From Sulfurimonas sp. (GTDB taxonomy: Bacteria > Campylobacterota > Campylobacteria > Campylobacterales > Sulfurimonadaceae), in NCBI RefSeq assembly GCF_028714655.1, contig NZ_JAQTLY010000003.1:124001-188000 (forward strand): a stretch of DNA of 64,000 nt, in the 5' to 3' direction. The notes under the pieces are model-generated. The model was not told the DNA's origin, made no database searches, and saw only the letters and a list, made by a program, of their open reading frames with translations. Made by a program: the position numbers and the translations under genes. This document shows, one piece after another, positions 41,739-50,658 of the stretch (the first letter of the stretch is position 1; every line of letters starts with the position of its first letter).

Positions 41739-43838
41739 TTGAGTAAATTTAGTTTATATCCGCCTACGCTTGAGGGCAGCGACATAGAAGCAAAACGCAA
41801 AGAGATAAGAGAGTATTTTCACAACACATATAACATCTTTGAGAAGATTTTTGAAGTTTTAAAAGAGGATGAAGTTTTTTACAAAAAGTCGGAGCCGACA
41901 AGACATCCGATGATATTTTATTTTGGGCATACGGCAACATTCTTTATAAATAAATTTATCAATATGAAAATTATCAAAGAGAGAATAAATCCATATTTTG
42001 AGTCAATTTTTGCCGTCGGTGTCGATGAGATGAGTTGGGATGATGTAAATAGCAGTAACTATAAATGGCCAAGAGTAGAAGAGGTTAGAGAGTATAGAGC
42101 AAAAGTAAGAGAGAGGGTAGATGAAGTTATAAGTAAAATGGAATTTACACTTCCGATAACGCAAGACAGCCCTATGTGGATTGTGCTTATGGGGATAGAA
42201 CATGAGCGGATTCATATAGAGACTTCGCTGGTTTTGCATCGTCAGATGCCGCTAGAGTTCGTAAAAGAGGTAAAAGAGTTTAACATCTGCCCTCATAGTT
42301 CAAGCGCTCCAAAAAATGAGATGGTCTCTCTTTGCGGCACAACTGTTGTTTTGGGAAAAGAGAAGTCGCACAATCTTTACGGCTGGGACAATGAGTATGG
42401 GGTATATAGTGAAGATGTATGTGATTTTCAAGTTTCAAAATATCTTGTAAGCAATGGCGAATTTATGGAGTTTGTAGAAGATGGCGGTTATGAAAATGAG
42501 GAGTTTTGGGATGATGAGGGCAAGAAGTTTTTATCTATAAGCAGAGCAAAATATCCTCCGTTTTGGGTTAAAGAGAAAGACGGTTTTAAGTATAGGGCTT
42601 TGGCAAAAATCATAGATATGCCGCTAAATTGGCCTGTTGAAGTCAATGCGCTTGAAGCAATGGCATTTTGCCGTTACAAGAGTCAAAAGGATGGAGTGCT
42701 CTATACACTGCCAAGTGAGGCGGAGTATAGGATTGCGTATGATTTTGCAAAACTGCAAGATATCCCTGATTTTCATGAGAGCAGAGCAAATGTCAATTTT
42801 TACCACTACTTCAGTTCATGTCCCGTAAATGAATTTGGACATAACGGTATATATGATGTCGTTGGAAATGTTTGGCAGTGGAGCAGAACGCCTATTTTTG
42901 GATTTGACGGATTTAGTGTTCATGAAGCGTATGATGATTTTTCAACGCCGACTTTTGACGATAAGCATGCGCTAATTTTAGGTTCATCATGGGCTAGCAG
43001 CGGTAATTTGATTATGAAACATTCCCGTTATGCGTTTCGTCGGCATTTTTTTCAAAATGCAGGTTTTAGGTATGTGATTTCTGCTTTACATACAAAAAAA
43101 GAGACAGATATTTATGAGAGCGATGAGCTGGTTTCTCGCTACTGCGAATTTGGGTACGGAGCTGAGAACTTTGGCGTGAAAAATTTTGCCATAGAGTGCG
43201 CAAAAATAGCTTCAAAATTTGTAAAAAATCATACAAAAGCACTTGATTTGGGATGTGCAACGGGAAGAGCGACATTTGAACTTGCAAAAAGTTTTGATAT
43301 AGTTGATGGGATTGACTTCTCGGCTAGATTTATAGGAGTAGGAACAAAGTTAAAAGAGGTCGGATATATAGCCTATAGCATGAAAACAGAGGGTGAGTTA
43401 CATGAGAAAAAGAGAGTAACTATAGAAGAACTCGGCTATGAGAGCATAAAAGAGAGAGTCCGCTTTTGGCAGGGAGACGCATGCAATCTCAAACCAAATT
43501 TCAACTCTTACGATTTGGTGCTTGCCGCAAACCTCATAGATAGACTTTACAACCCTAGACTATTTTTAGAAGAGATAAAGAACCGCATAAACAACGGCGG
43601 GATTTTGATGCTTACATCTCCTTACACTTGGCAAGAGAGTTCAACCAAAAAAGAGCTATGGCTTGGCGGATATAAAGATGAGAGCGCCAAAGATATAAAA
43701 ACGATTGATACAATAAAAGAGATTTTGTGCAAAGAGTTTGAGCTTTTACATCTGCAAGATTTACCTTTTGTCATAAAAGAGACAGCTAGAAAGTTTCAGC
43801 ACAGCGTTGCAGAGGTTAGTGTGTGGAGAAAAACATAA
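41739..43838 (+). CDS. ovoA: Ovothiol biosynthesis enzyme OvoA
   Basis: OvoA joins cysteine to histidine as 5-histidylcysteine sulfoxide and carries a C-terminal methyltransferase that makes the N-methylated ovothiol. Domains in order: DinB_2-like N-terminus with the iron motif HERIHIE (His155, His159, Glu161), a formylglycine-generating/sulfatase-modifying-type domain (about 200-455, with GNVWQWSRTP), and a SAM methyltransferase (DLGCATGRATF near 500). The length of 699 fits the fused form. The start is TTG at 41739 with AAAAGG upstream. Ovothiol is an antioxidant thiol; a companion lyase (OvoB) is not obvious nearby. Confidence 0.9.
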   Translation: MSKFSLYPPTLEGSDIEAKRKEIREYFHNTYNIFEKIFEVLKEDEVFYKKSEPTRHPMIFYFGHTATFFINKFINMKIIKERINPYFESIFAVGVDEMSWDDVNSSNYKWPRVEEVREYRAKVRERVDEVISKMEFTLPITQDSPMWIVLMGIEHERIHIETSLVLHRQMPLEFVKEVKEFNICPHSSSAPKNEMVSLCGTTVVLGKEKSHNLYGWDNEYGVYSEDVCDFQVSKYLVSNGEFMEFVEDGGYENEEFWDDEGKKFLSISRAKYPPFWVKEKDGFKYRALAKIIDMPLNWPVEVNALEAMAFCRYKSQKDGVLYTLPSEAEYRIAYDFAKLQDIPDFHESRANVNFYHYFSSCPVNEFGHNGIYDVVGNVWQWSRTPIFGFDGFSVHEAYDDFSTPTFDDKHALILGSSWASSGNLIMKHSRYAFRRHFFQNAGFRYVISALHTKKETDIYESDELVSRYCEFGYGAENFGVKNFAIECAKIASKFVKNHTKALDLGCATGRATFELAKSFDIVDGIDFSARFIGVGTKLKEVGYIAYSMKTEGELHEKKRVTIEELGYESIKERVRFWQGDACNLKPNFNSYDLVLAANLIDRLYNPRLFLEEIKNRINNGGILMLTSPYTWQESSTKKELWLGGYKDESAKDIKTIDTIKEILCKEFELLHLQDLPFVIKETARKFQHSVAEVSVWRKT

Positions 43839-43856
43839 ATACATTTTATGATTTTA

Positions 43857-43865
43857 TGCTATAAT
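43857..43865 (+). promoter_or_regulatory. Extended -10 promoter of the AAA_14/DUF4143 gene
   Basis: TGCTATAAT is an extended -10 element. Its predicted start near 43872 favours the ATG at 43892 over the TTG at 43880. Confidence 0.5.
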
Positions 43866-43891
43866 CATTAAAAGCATTTTTGGAAAAACAG

Positions 43892-45082
43892 ATGAAGATA
43901 GACTATTTTATAAGAAAACAAGAGCTTCTTGTCGCTAAACTCTCTGCAAAATACATAAGAGAAAGGTACTTTGAAATTCTCTCTTTGGATGATAGGCTAA
44001 TAGGACTTATAGGTTCGCGCGGAGTCGGTAAGACTACCGTTTTGCTTCAGTATGTCAGCCAATGCAAACAAAAGGCGCTCTACTTTAGTGCCGATGATAT
44101 AGAGTTTACAAATAGTAAAATGTATGATTTGGTAGATGAATTTTATGCTTTGGGTGGGCGCCTTGTCGTGATTGACGAGGTACACCGCTATAAAAACTGG
44201 GCACAAGAGGTCAAAAATATTTATGATAGTTTTCCAGATTTAACCATTAGAGTCAGCGGCTCTTCGATGCTCAACATTATGTATGAAAAATATGATTTGA
44301 GCAGACGATTAGTTCTGCATAAAATGGAGTGTTTGAGTTTTAGGGAGTATTTTGAGATGCAAAAAAATCTCAAACTTTCAGTATATTCACTTGAAGAAAT
44401 AGTGTCAAATGCAAGTGCTATAAGTAAAGAGCTTGTTTTTGCACATGAAGATTTATATGCACATTTTAAAAACTATCTTTTGCATGGCGCATACCCTTTT
44501 TATATTGAAGGCTTGGATAGTTTCAACCAAAAACTATTTAACGCACTTGATAAAATCATCCATGAAGATATAGCATCTCTTAACAAAATTGAGTATTCGC
44601 ATATTTCTATCTTTCAAAAGCTTATATTTATGGTGCTTTCTGCAAAAAAACCTTTTAGTGTAAGTATGGCATCACTTTCCCGTGAGTTTGTGGTAACTGA
44701 ACCGACACTCTATACATATATGGAGATACTCGATAAGACAGAGATATTTAGGTCTATGAGAAAATACGCTAAAAATCTTTCTAAAAAACCTCAAAAACTG
44801 CTCTTTGCCAATACAAATATTTTATATAGCTACAGTAAAAAATATGATATAGAAGTAGATATAGGAACTCTAAGAGAGACTTTTTTTGTGAGCAATTTTG
44901 ACACTATCTTTTATAGCGACATCGGAGATTTTAAAGTGGGCAAATATATCTTTGAAGTCGGCGGAAAAAGTAAAGATTTTGCTCAAATAAAAGATATTGA
45001 AAACAGCTATCTTGCGTTGGATATAGACTTTAGTACAAACGATAAAAAAATACCGCTTTGGTTGTTTGGATTTATGAAGTGA
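43892..45082 (+). CDS. ATP-binding protein with AAA_14 and DUF4143 domains
   Basis: The N-terminal domain has Walker A GSRGVGKTTV near residue 44, Walker B RLVVIDEVHRYKNW near 90-103 and an RVSGSSMLNI sensor segment, typical of AAA_14. The C-terminal DUF4143 part carries a nuclease-like FEVGGKSKDFAQIKDIE segment near 365. Such proteins are common in bacteria and archaea, with unknown roles; mobile or defence links have been suggested. The gene directly precedes the Eco47II restriction island. It seems intact. Confidence 0.82.
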   Translation: MKIDYFIRKQELLVAKLSAKYIRERYFEILSLDDRLIGLIGSRGVGKTTVLLQYVSQCKQKALYFSADDIEFTNSKMYDLVDEFYALGGRLVVIDEVHRYKNWAQEVKNIYDSFPDLTIRVSGSSMLNIMYEKYDLSRRLVLHKMECLSFREYFEMQKNLKLSVYSLEEIVSNASAISKELVFAHEDLYAHFKNYLLHGAYPFYIEGLDSFNQKLFNALDKIIHEDIASLNKIEYSHISIFQKLIFMVLSAKKPFSVSMASLSREFVVTEPTLYTYMEILDKTEIFRSMRKYAKNLSKKPQKLLFANTNILYSYSKKYDIEVDIGTLRETFFVSNFDTIFYSDIGDFKVGKYIFEVGGKSKDFAQIKDIENSYLALDIDFSTNDKKIPLWLFGFMK

Positions 45083-45166
45083 ACTCTAATTCAAAACAGA
45101 AATATTGCAAATTGACATATTTTTATAGTGTTATATCAAAAAACAGTACTATGCACAATTAAAGGA

Positions 45167-45172
45167 TATAAT
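45167..45172 (+). promoter_or_regulatory. Probable -10 box of the Eco47II-type island
   Basis: TATAAT precedes the GGAGG ribosome-binding site at 45190-45194. A TTGACA at 45112 with TATCAA at 45134 is an alternative promoter upstream. Confidence 0.4.
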
Positions 45173-45201
45173 TTTAAAAATTAAGTGGCGGAGGTCAAAA
45201 G

Positions 45202-45387
45202 TTGTCTAATGTCATCAAAGCTTTTGTAAATATCTTAAATAATTATCAAGCAACTGTAAAGAATGTACTTAATGGAAATAAAGATTTAATTTTAATAAAT
45301 ATCTACATTAGAGAGATGCAAAGGTTCGAACATCATAGCACGATAAGAACTAAAATAAAAATTTTAAATACAATTAAAGGTTTTTAA
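45202..45387 (+). CDS. Small unknown protein at the head of the restriction-modification operon
   Basis: The 61-residue product is basic and helical (VIKAFVNILNNYQATVKNVL). A perfect GGAGG lies 7 bases before a TTG start, and the stop TAA is immediately followed by the ATG of the methyltransferase, so the pair looks coupled. It has no helix-turn-helix that I can recognise, so it is not clearly a control (C) protein. It may instead only initiate translation of the methyltransferase. Confidence 0.5.
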   Translation: MSNVIKAFVNILNNYQATVKNVLNGNKDLILINIYIREMQRFEHHSTIRTKIKILNTIKGF

Positions 45388-46467
45388 ATGACTGCTATTA
45401 TGCAAATACAATCAAATAATATAAATCAATTAAATACTGAACATAATTTTTCAGTGGTTGAACTTTTTGCCGGAGCAGGCGGCTTGGCTCTTGGACTTGA
45501 AAAAGCAGGATTTAAGACGAAACTTACATTAGAAAATAATAAATGGGCTTGTGAAACTTTACGAAAAAATCGACCAAACTGGAATATTTTAGAAGCAGAT
45601 ATTATAAAAATAGCTGATAAAGGAATTAAAAATTATTTAAAATTTGATGGTGAAATTGATTTACTTTCAGGCGGTTATCCTTGCCAAGCGTTTAGTTATG
45701 CAGGAAAAAAACTTGGTCTTGAGGACACGAGAGGAACACTTTTTTATAGTTATGCAGAGATACTAAAAGAGTTAAAATCTAAAATGTTTTTAGCTGAAAA
45801 TGTAAAAGGTCTTGTGAGCCACGATAAAGGTAGAACACTTCAAACCATGATAGATGTTTTTGAAGAAGTTGGCTATAAAGTATATTATCAGGTATTAAAC
45901 TCAGTGAATTATGAAGTTGCTCAAAAAAGGGAAAGAATAGCTATTGTTGGTGTGCGAAATGATATAAGAGAGCAAATTGGATTTGACTATAGTTTTCCAC
46001 AACCAATTGATAAAAAATTAACCTTAAAAGATATTTTACAAAATGTACCGCATTCGCCTTGTGCAACTTATAGCCAAAAGAAAAAAGATATTTTTGCCCT
46101 TGTTTCTCAAGGTGGATGTTGGAGAGATTTGCCAGATAATGTTGCCAGAGAATATTTAGGAGGAAGCTATCATTTAGGTGGCGGAAAAACTGGAATTGCC
46201 AGAAAAATGTCATGGGATGAAGCAGGGCTTACAGTTTTATGTACTCCTGCTCAAAAACAAACAGATAGATGTCATCCAGATGAACTTCGTCCTTTTAGTG
46301 TGCGAGAAAATGCTAGAATTCAATCTTTCCCTGACAATTGGGAATTTGTAGGCTCCGTAGCAGAACAATATAAGCAAATAGGTAATGCCGTTCCGGTAAA
46401 TTTAGCTTATCATATAGGTTTGTCTATCAAAAATTACTTAAATGGGGAAAAGGAAAAAAAACAATGA
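45388..46467 (+). CDS. Type II DNA (cytosine-5-)-methyltransferase, Eco47II-like
   Basis: The 359-residue enzyme has ELFAGAGGLALGLE near residues 25-38, PCQ with catalytic Cys99, ENV at 137-139, the QxRxR motif QKRERIAIVG, and QIGNAVPVN at the end. Its sequence resembles Eco47II/Sau96I-type enzymes that protect GGNCC, and the endonuclease that follows supports this. The specificity is therefore inferred. It overlaps the endonuclease gene by 4 bases. It is a different subfamily from the methyltransferase at 393. Confidence 0.9.
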   Translation: MTAIMQIQSNNINQLNTEHNFSVVELFAGAGGLALGLEKAGFKTKLTLENNKWACETLRKNRPNWNILEADIIKIADKGIKNYLKFDGEIDLLSGGYPCQAFSYAGKKLGLEDTRGTLFYSYAEILKELKSKMFLAENVKGLVSHDKGRTLQTMIDVFEEVGYKVYYQVLNSVNYEVAQKRERIAIVGVRNDIREQIGFDYSFPQPIDKKLTLKDILQNVPHSPCATYSQKKKDIFALVSQGGCWRDLPDNVAREYLGGSYHLGGGKTGIARKMSWDEAGLTVLCTPAQKQTDRCHPDELRPFSVRENARIQSFPDNWEFVGSVAEQYKQIGNAVPVNLAYHIGLSIKNYLNGEKEKKQ

Positions 46468-47207
46468 ACAATTACAACTTAAATTTCATTTCTAATGAAG
46501 ATTTATTTAATCATGTTAAAGAGACTGTTTTAAAATATCGTTTTAAAATCAATCTAAAAGAGTTTAATAAAAATTTGATTGACCCTATAAAACTAACCTT
46601 TGATAGTAAGGTATATCAAAAAGATTTAGAATCACTAATAAATGATGAAATTATGAGGCAAATAGATAAATCAAACACAAACCATATAGGCTACTTTCAT
46701 CAAAATATTTTCAAATATATTGGTCATGGTTGGAGTGTTCCTGAAGTTGGGTTTGATGTAGTAAATGAAGATTTGAAAATATTTGTTGAGATGAAAAATA
46801 AGCACAATACTATGAATTCAAAATCAACATCTGAAACATATTCAGTAATGCAAAATAAAATTTTAAAAGAACCAGAGGCAAAATGCTTTTTAGTTGAAAT
46901 TATTGCGAAAAAAAGCCAAAATACTTTATGGTCAGTGAGTTTAAAAAAACAAAAGATTTCTGATGAACGAATACGACGAGTTTCTATTGATAAATTTTAT
47001 GAGATAGCCACTGGTCAAAAAGAAGCTTTTAAAAATCTTTGTGAAAAATTGCCAATAGTTATAGATGATGTTATTGAATCTTTGGAAGATGAAATTATGC
47101 AAAATAGCGTTTTTGAAGAACTTGAAGCAATATCACCAAATGTTTTAAAAAGTTTATATCTACTCTCTTTTTCAAAATATGAGGGATTTGATAGTTTTGA
47201 TATTTGA
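46464..47207 (+). CDS. Eco47II-family restriction endonuclease
   Basis: The 247-residue protein has the family segment IGYFHQNIFKYIGHGW near residue 75 and a PD-(D/E)xK core: FDVV with Asp98, then FVEMKNKHN with Glu109 and Lys111. The Eco47II family cuts GGNCC, presumably blocked by the methyltransferase encoded just before. The gene is very AT-rich, unlike the flanking metabolic genes, which indicates transfer. The reading frame is intact, so the system is probably active. Confidence 0.87.
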   Translation: MNNYNLNFISNEDLFNHVKETVLKYRFKINLKEFNKNLIDPIKLTFDSKVYQKDLESLINDEIMRQIDKSNTNHIGYFHQNIFKYIGHGWSVPEVGFDVVNEDLKIFVEMKNKHNTMNSKSTSETYSVMQNKILKEPEAKCFLVEIIAKKSQNTLWSVSLKKQKISDERIRRVSIDKFYEIATGQKEAFKNLCEKLPIVIDDVIESLEDEIMQNSVFEELEAISPNVLKSLYLLSFSKYEGFDSFDI

Positions 47208-47272
47208 GTATTATTAAATGAAGCTTTTATCTCTAAAGATAGTTGTGCAAAATGCAGACCTATGACATATTA

Positions 47273-48478
47273 ATGAAATATAAAAAAAACAGTATTTACG
47301 ATTTTTCAACCTCTACTAGCAGAGAAAATACAAATGCGGAGAAGTACGCTCTAAGAGAGAAGCTTTTTGGAACCAATGATGTACTTCCCGTATGGGTGGC
47401 AGATATGGATATCGACACTCCAGATTTTGTGTTAGAAGCTGTAAAAAAACGCTTAGAGCATCCCGTTATGGGTTATGAGGAGATGCCAAAGAGTGCATTT
47501 GAGGCTCAGTGTGAATGGATGAAAAAGATGCACGGTATAGAGTTTGAAGTGAATGATATGTTTTACTCTCACTCCGTTGTGGCAAGTATGAGCGTTGCCA
47601 TAGAGGCGTTTAGCGAGGTAGGCGATAAAATTATCGTCCAAACACCTGTTTATCCGCCGTTTTTTCATAGTGTACTAGACCACGGCAGAGAGCTTTTAAA
47701 AAATCCTCTTAGGCAAAGAGAGGATGGAAGATATACTTTTGATATAGAAGACCTAAAATCAAAGATAGACGCTAAAACAAAACTTCTGCTTCTTTGCTCC
47801 CCTCACAATCCCGTCGGGCGAGTTTGGAGAAGAGAGGAGCTAGAAGAGATTTTAGAGTTATGTTTAGCACACAATATCGTAGTTTTTAGCGATGAGATTC
47901 ACTCAGATTTAGTTTATGCTCCAAATGTACATATTCCCTTTGCATCACTTAGCGACAAAGCGAGAGATATAACCATAACCGCTATAGGGGTTGGAAAAAC
48001 ATTCAATATGGCTGGATTTGCCATAAGCAGTGTCGCCGTGCCGAATTATGAGCTGCGAGAGAGATTTTTGAAAGTCTATAACCGTGTTCACTTTGCGCAA
48101 GGAAATGTCCTCTCTCACGCTGCTTTTGAAGCGGCATATAAAGATGGTAAAGTTTGGCTTGAAGAGTTAAAAGTGCATCTTTTTAAAAATTTTTTTCTCT
48201 TAAAGGAGCTGAGCGATAAATATCCGCATCTTATAAAAATAACTCCAATTGAGGGAACTTACCTTGCTTGGCTTGATTGTCGCGGTATGGGATTTCGTGA
48301 CAAGGAGCTGAGAGAGTTTTTTATTTATGAAGCAGGGTTGGGACTTAGTGCAGGGATAAGTTTTGGCAGAGAGGGGAGTGGATTTATGAGGTTGAATTTT
48401 GCCGTCTCATCTGCTAAAATGTTGCAAATAGTGGAAAAATTAGAAAAAGCTCTGCAAGAGAAGAGGGGGATATTTTGA
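47273..48478 (+). CDS. MalY/PatB-type PLP-dependent cystathionine beta-lyase-like aminotransferase
   Basis: The 401-residue protein has the class I/II fold with LPVWVADMDIDTPDFVLEA near the start, SPHNPVGRVW near 185, SDEIHSDLV near 215 and the lysine-bearing segment TAIGVGKTFNMAGF near 240. MalY/PatB enzymes cleave cystathionine or cysteine to homocysteine/pyruvate and sulfide. I chose the ATG at 47273 by family length; ATG at 47252 or TTG at 47243 are possible. It overlaps the next small gene by 4 bases. Confidence 0.85.
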   Translation: MKYKKNSIYDFSTSTSRENTNAEKYALREKLFGTNDVLPVWVADMDIDTPDFVLEAVKKRLEHPVMGYEEMPKSAFEAQCEWMKKMHGIEFEVNDMFYSHSVVASMSVAIEAFSEVGDKIIVQTPVYPPFFHSVLDHGRELLKNPLRQREDGRYTFDIEDLKSKIDAKTKLLLLCSPHNPVGRVWRREELEEILELCLAHNIVVFSDEIHSDLVYAPNVHIPFASLSDKARDITITAIGVGKTFNMAGFAISSVAVPNYELRERFLKVYNRVHFAQGNVLSHAAFEAAYKDGKVWLEELKVHLFKNFFLLKELSDKYPHLIKITPIEGTYLAWLDCRGMGFRDKELREFFIYEAGLGLSAGISFGREGSGFMRLNFAVSSAKMLQIVEKLEKALQEKRGIF

Positions 48479-48708
48479 TAAAAATTGACTGGGATGAGTT
48501 TAAATTTTTTAAGTCATACAATAAAAAGAGCGATAATTTTGAAAATTTACTTGATTTTTTAAAAAGTTATTACAAGATGACATCCCCCAAAGAGATGTTT
48601 GCCACCATGCGGGAGGATGATACCGCACAATTGATGCTTAATAAAAGAGAGCTGCATAGTTTGGAAGATTTAGAAAAATATCTCTATAAAGATTTTAATG
48701 TCAAGTGA
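48475..48708 (+). CDS. Small acidic/charged unknown protein, 77 residues
   Basis: It starts at a TTG inside the end of the aminotransferase gene and ends 11 bases into the next gene, so it lies in a coupled chain. The sequence is charged, helical and without cysteines or membrane segments (FFKSYNKKSDNFENLLDFL). I do not recognise a family. Its tight overlaps are the main reason to believe it is real. Confidence 0.5.
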   Translation: MIKIDWDEFKFFKSYNKKSDNFENLLDFLKSYYKMTSPKEMFATMREDDTAQLMLNKRELHSLEDLEKYLYKDFNVK

Positions 48709-49120
48709 TTTGCAAAAGATAAACTCTTTTTTACAAAAACATCATGTGCTTACACTCGCGACCATGGACAAAGGAGAGCTGAGCGCATGCAATCTTTTTT
48801 ACGCATTTGACAGCCAAAATTTATCTTTTGTCGTAGCCAGCAGTAATGATACGACGCATATAAAAAATATTTTGCAAAATCCAAAAGTTGCGGGAACGGT
48901 AGTTTTGGAGACAAAAACAGTGGGTAAAATAGAGGGAGTTCAGTTTAGGGGCGACTTTTTGCTTTTAGAGAATGATGAGTTAAAGAAACTATACTTTAAA
49001 AATTTTCCTTATGCGCTTGCGATGAATCCAAAATTGTGGCAGATAAAAATAAACTACTTTAAGCTGACGGATAATACTCTGGGATTTGGCAAAAAAATTA
49101 TTTGGCAGGATACTCTTTAG
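48698..49120 (+). CDS. UPF0306/YhbP-like flavin-binding-fold protein
   Basis: The 140-residue protein begins INSFLQKHHVLTLATMDKGELSACNLFYAF, the YhbP (UPF0306) and pyridoxamine-phosphate-oxidase-like split-barrel start, and continues HIKNILQNPKVAGTVV. Members bind FMN or related cofactors or heme; activity is not known here. It overlaps the previous small gene and ends a three-gene chain starting at 47273. Confidence 0.78.
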   Translation: MSSDLQKINSFLQKHHVLTLATMDKGELSACNLFYAFDSQNLSFVVASSNDTTHIKNILQNPKVAGTVVLETKTVGKIEGVQFRGDFLLLENDELKKLYFKNFPYALAMNPKLWQIKINYFKLTDNTLGFGKKIIWQDTL

Positions 49121-49142
49121 GAATCTAGCTCAAATAAAATAA

Positions 49143-49319
49143 TTAATTTTTAGGAGTTTGTTTCTCTTTAAACATAGTACACTCGCTTCCGCTGCTTTGA
49201 AAGACAACCATAGATGGAATTTGCGGCGATTTAAATCCGTACGCCTTGCACCCGTGAGGTCTTGGCGCTTCCCATGTAACAAAATAGTATTCACATCTTC
49301 TACAATTAATTCTTTTCAT
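49143..49319 (-). CDS. Small four-plus-cysteine protein, 58 residues
   Basis: This gene is short but convincing. From ATG at 49319 it encodes MKRINCRRCEYYFVTWEAPR and then HGCKAYGFKS, ending SSGSECTMF before a stop. The CxxC, GC and EC cysteines look like a zinc-ribbon or other metal-binding mini-domain. A -10-like TAAAAT lies about 23 bases upstream of the ATG on the minus strand. I recall similar small proteins in Campylobacterota but not a function. It faces the UPF0306 gene at its 3' end. Confidence 0.65.
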   Translation of the reverse strand: MKRINCRRCEYYFVTWEAPRPHGCKAYGFKSPQIPSMVVFQSSGSECTMFKEKQTPKN

Positions 49320-49392
49320 ATAATGCTCATTTTAAGTTCGCTATTTTAGCATATTTGGTACAATTGGCTAATTAAATTTCAGAGAGAAAATA

Positions 49393-50085
49393 ATGGATAA
49401 AATATTACTAATGCTGCAACTCCAAGCAACTTTAAACGAGGCTACAAACGGAGAAAAATGGACTGACGGCATTACAAAAAACGGCAAAGTTATAAATTGG
49501 AAGAGATGTATCTATATGGAGTGCGCCGAAATGATAGACAGTTTTTCTTGGAAACACTGGAAAAACATAGACAAAGAGGCAGATTGGGCAAACTTGCAGA
49601 TAGAAGTTGTTGATGTTTGGCATTTTATTATGAGTTTGTCGATAGAAAATTATGCGCAAACAGACAGAGGCACAGTAGAGGATTTAGCACTTAACATATC
49701 TCATTTAAACACTTTTAGCAAGATAGATACAAAAAATGAACTCTTTGCCGCGCAGGATGAAATTATCCAAAATATTGAATCCATTATGCTTGATACGCTC
49801 TCAAAGGAGATGCTAAACCTTGAAAAACTTATCTCAGATTTCTTTGATTTGGTGGATATGAGCGGATTAAATTTAGAGACTCTCTATAAACTTTATGTCG
49901 GAAAAAATATTTTAAATCAGTTTAGACAAGACCACGGTTATAAAGATGGTTCATATATAAAAGTTTGGGATGGCAAAGAAGATAATGTCGTTATGAAGAG
50001 GGTTCTGGATGCAAACAGCTCTCTTGCTCCTCAAGCACTTTATGCCGAACTTGAAAAAGTTTACCAAACACTTCATAAGAGTTGA
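49393..50085 (+). CDS. dut: Dimeric dUTP diphosphatase (MazG-like all-alpha)
   Basis: The enzyme hydrolyses dUTP to dUMP and keeps uracil out of DNA. The 230-residue all-helical protein matches the dimeric dUTPase of Campylobacter: MLQLQATLNEATNG at the N-terminus, KRCIYMECAEMIDSFSWKHWK near 36-56 with the ExxE metal motif, and QIEVVDVWHFIMSL near 70 with ExxD. TACAAT at about 49359 and an AGAGAG ribosome-binding site precede it. Confidence 0.9.
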   Translation: MDKILLMLQLQATLNEATNGEKWTDGITKNGKVINWKRCIYMECAEMIDSFSWKHWKNIDKEADWANLQIEVVDVWHFIMSLSIENYAQTDRGTVEDLALNISHLNTFSKIDTKNELFAAQDEIIQNIESIMLDTLSKEMLNLEKLISDFFDLVDMSGLNLETLYKLYVGKNILNQFRQDHGYKDGSYIKVWDGKEDNVVMKRVLDANSSLAPQALYAELEKVYQTLHKS

Positions 50086-50088
50086 TAG

Positions 50089-50658
50089 TTGAATAGCGTA
50101 TTAGAAGTTGAAAATCTCTCTTTTGGCTACAAAAAAGAGTCTTTGCTTTTTGACAATCTATCATTTTCTTTAAAAAAGGGTGAAATAAAAGCCATCGTGG
50201 GAGCAAGCGGGGCAGGAAAAAGTACGCTCTTTGAACTTATCTTGAAAAACTTAAAACCGCTTAAGGGGTTGATAAAAAGCTCATTTTGTTCGGAAGTTTT
50301 TCAAGACCCGTATAGCTCTTTTCATCCAAGCTATACACTCTTAAACCAGATAAAAGATGTAGCAAAGCTTGATGAGCTTGAGCTTTATCTAAAAAATATA
50401 AATCTTGATTATGAACTGCTTTTAAAACTTCCGCATGAACTTTCAGGCGGACAGCTCCAACGCGCATCAATTCTTAGAGCAATGCTAATGAAACCTGATT
50501 TGCTTCTGCTTGATGAGCCGACTTCCGCACTTGATAATGTTATCCAATTAGAGGTTATGAGCATGCTCATAAAACATTTAAATAGAATGGGAATGTTGCT
50601 TATAACACACGATTTGGATTTGGCAAAGTGGTGTGCGGATGAGATTATTATGCTTTAA
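50089..50658 (+). CDS. ABC transporter ATP-binding protein, oligopeptide/nickel (DppF/NikE) type
   Basis: The 189-residue ATPase has Walker A GASGAGKST near residue 39, VFQDPYSSFHPS (the Dpp/Nik-type Q-loop region), signature LSGGQLQR near 118 and Walker B LLLLDEPTSALD. It is shorter than usual for DppF and lacks the C-terminal extension. The start is TTG at 50089, 3 bases after dut, so it is co-transcribed. Permease genes are absent nearby, so it may be a remnant or a free ATPase. It converges with crcB over 11 bases. Confidence 0.8.
   Translation: MNSVLEVENLSFGYKKESLLFDNLSFSLKKGEIKAIVGASGAGKSTLFELILKNLKPLKGLIKSSFCSEVFQDPYSSFHPSYTLLNQIKDVAKLDELELYLKNINLDYELLLKLPHELSGGQLQRASILRAMLMKPDLLLLDEPTSALDNVIQLEVMSMLIKHLNRMGMLLITHDLDLAKWCADEIIML

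Noticed and set aside
41711..41800. N-terminal extension of pgeF to 41800
   Set aside because: It would overlap ovoA on the other strand, lacks family similarity, and the promoter geometry fits the ATG at 41710.
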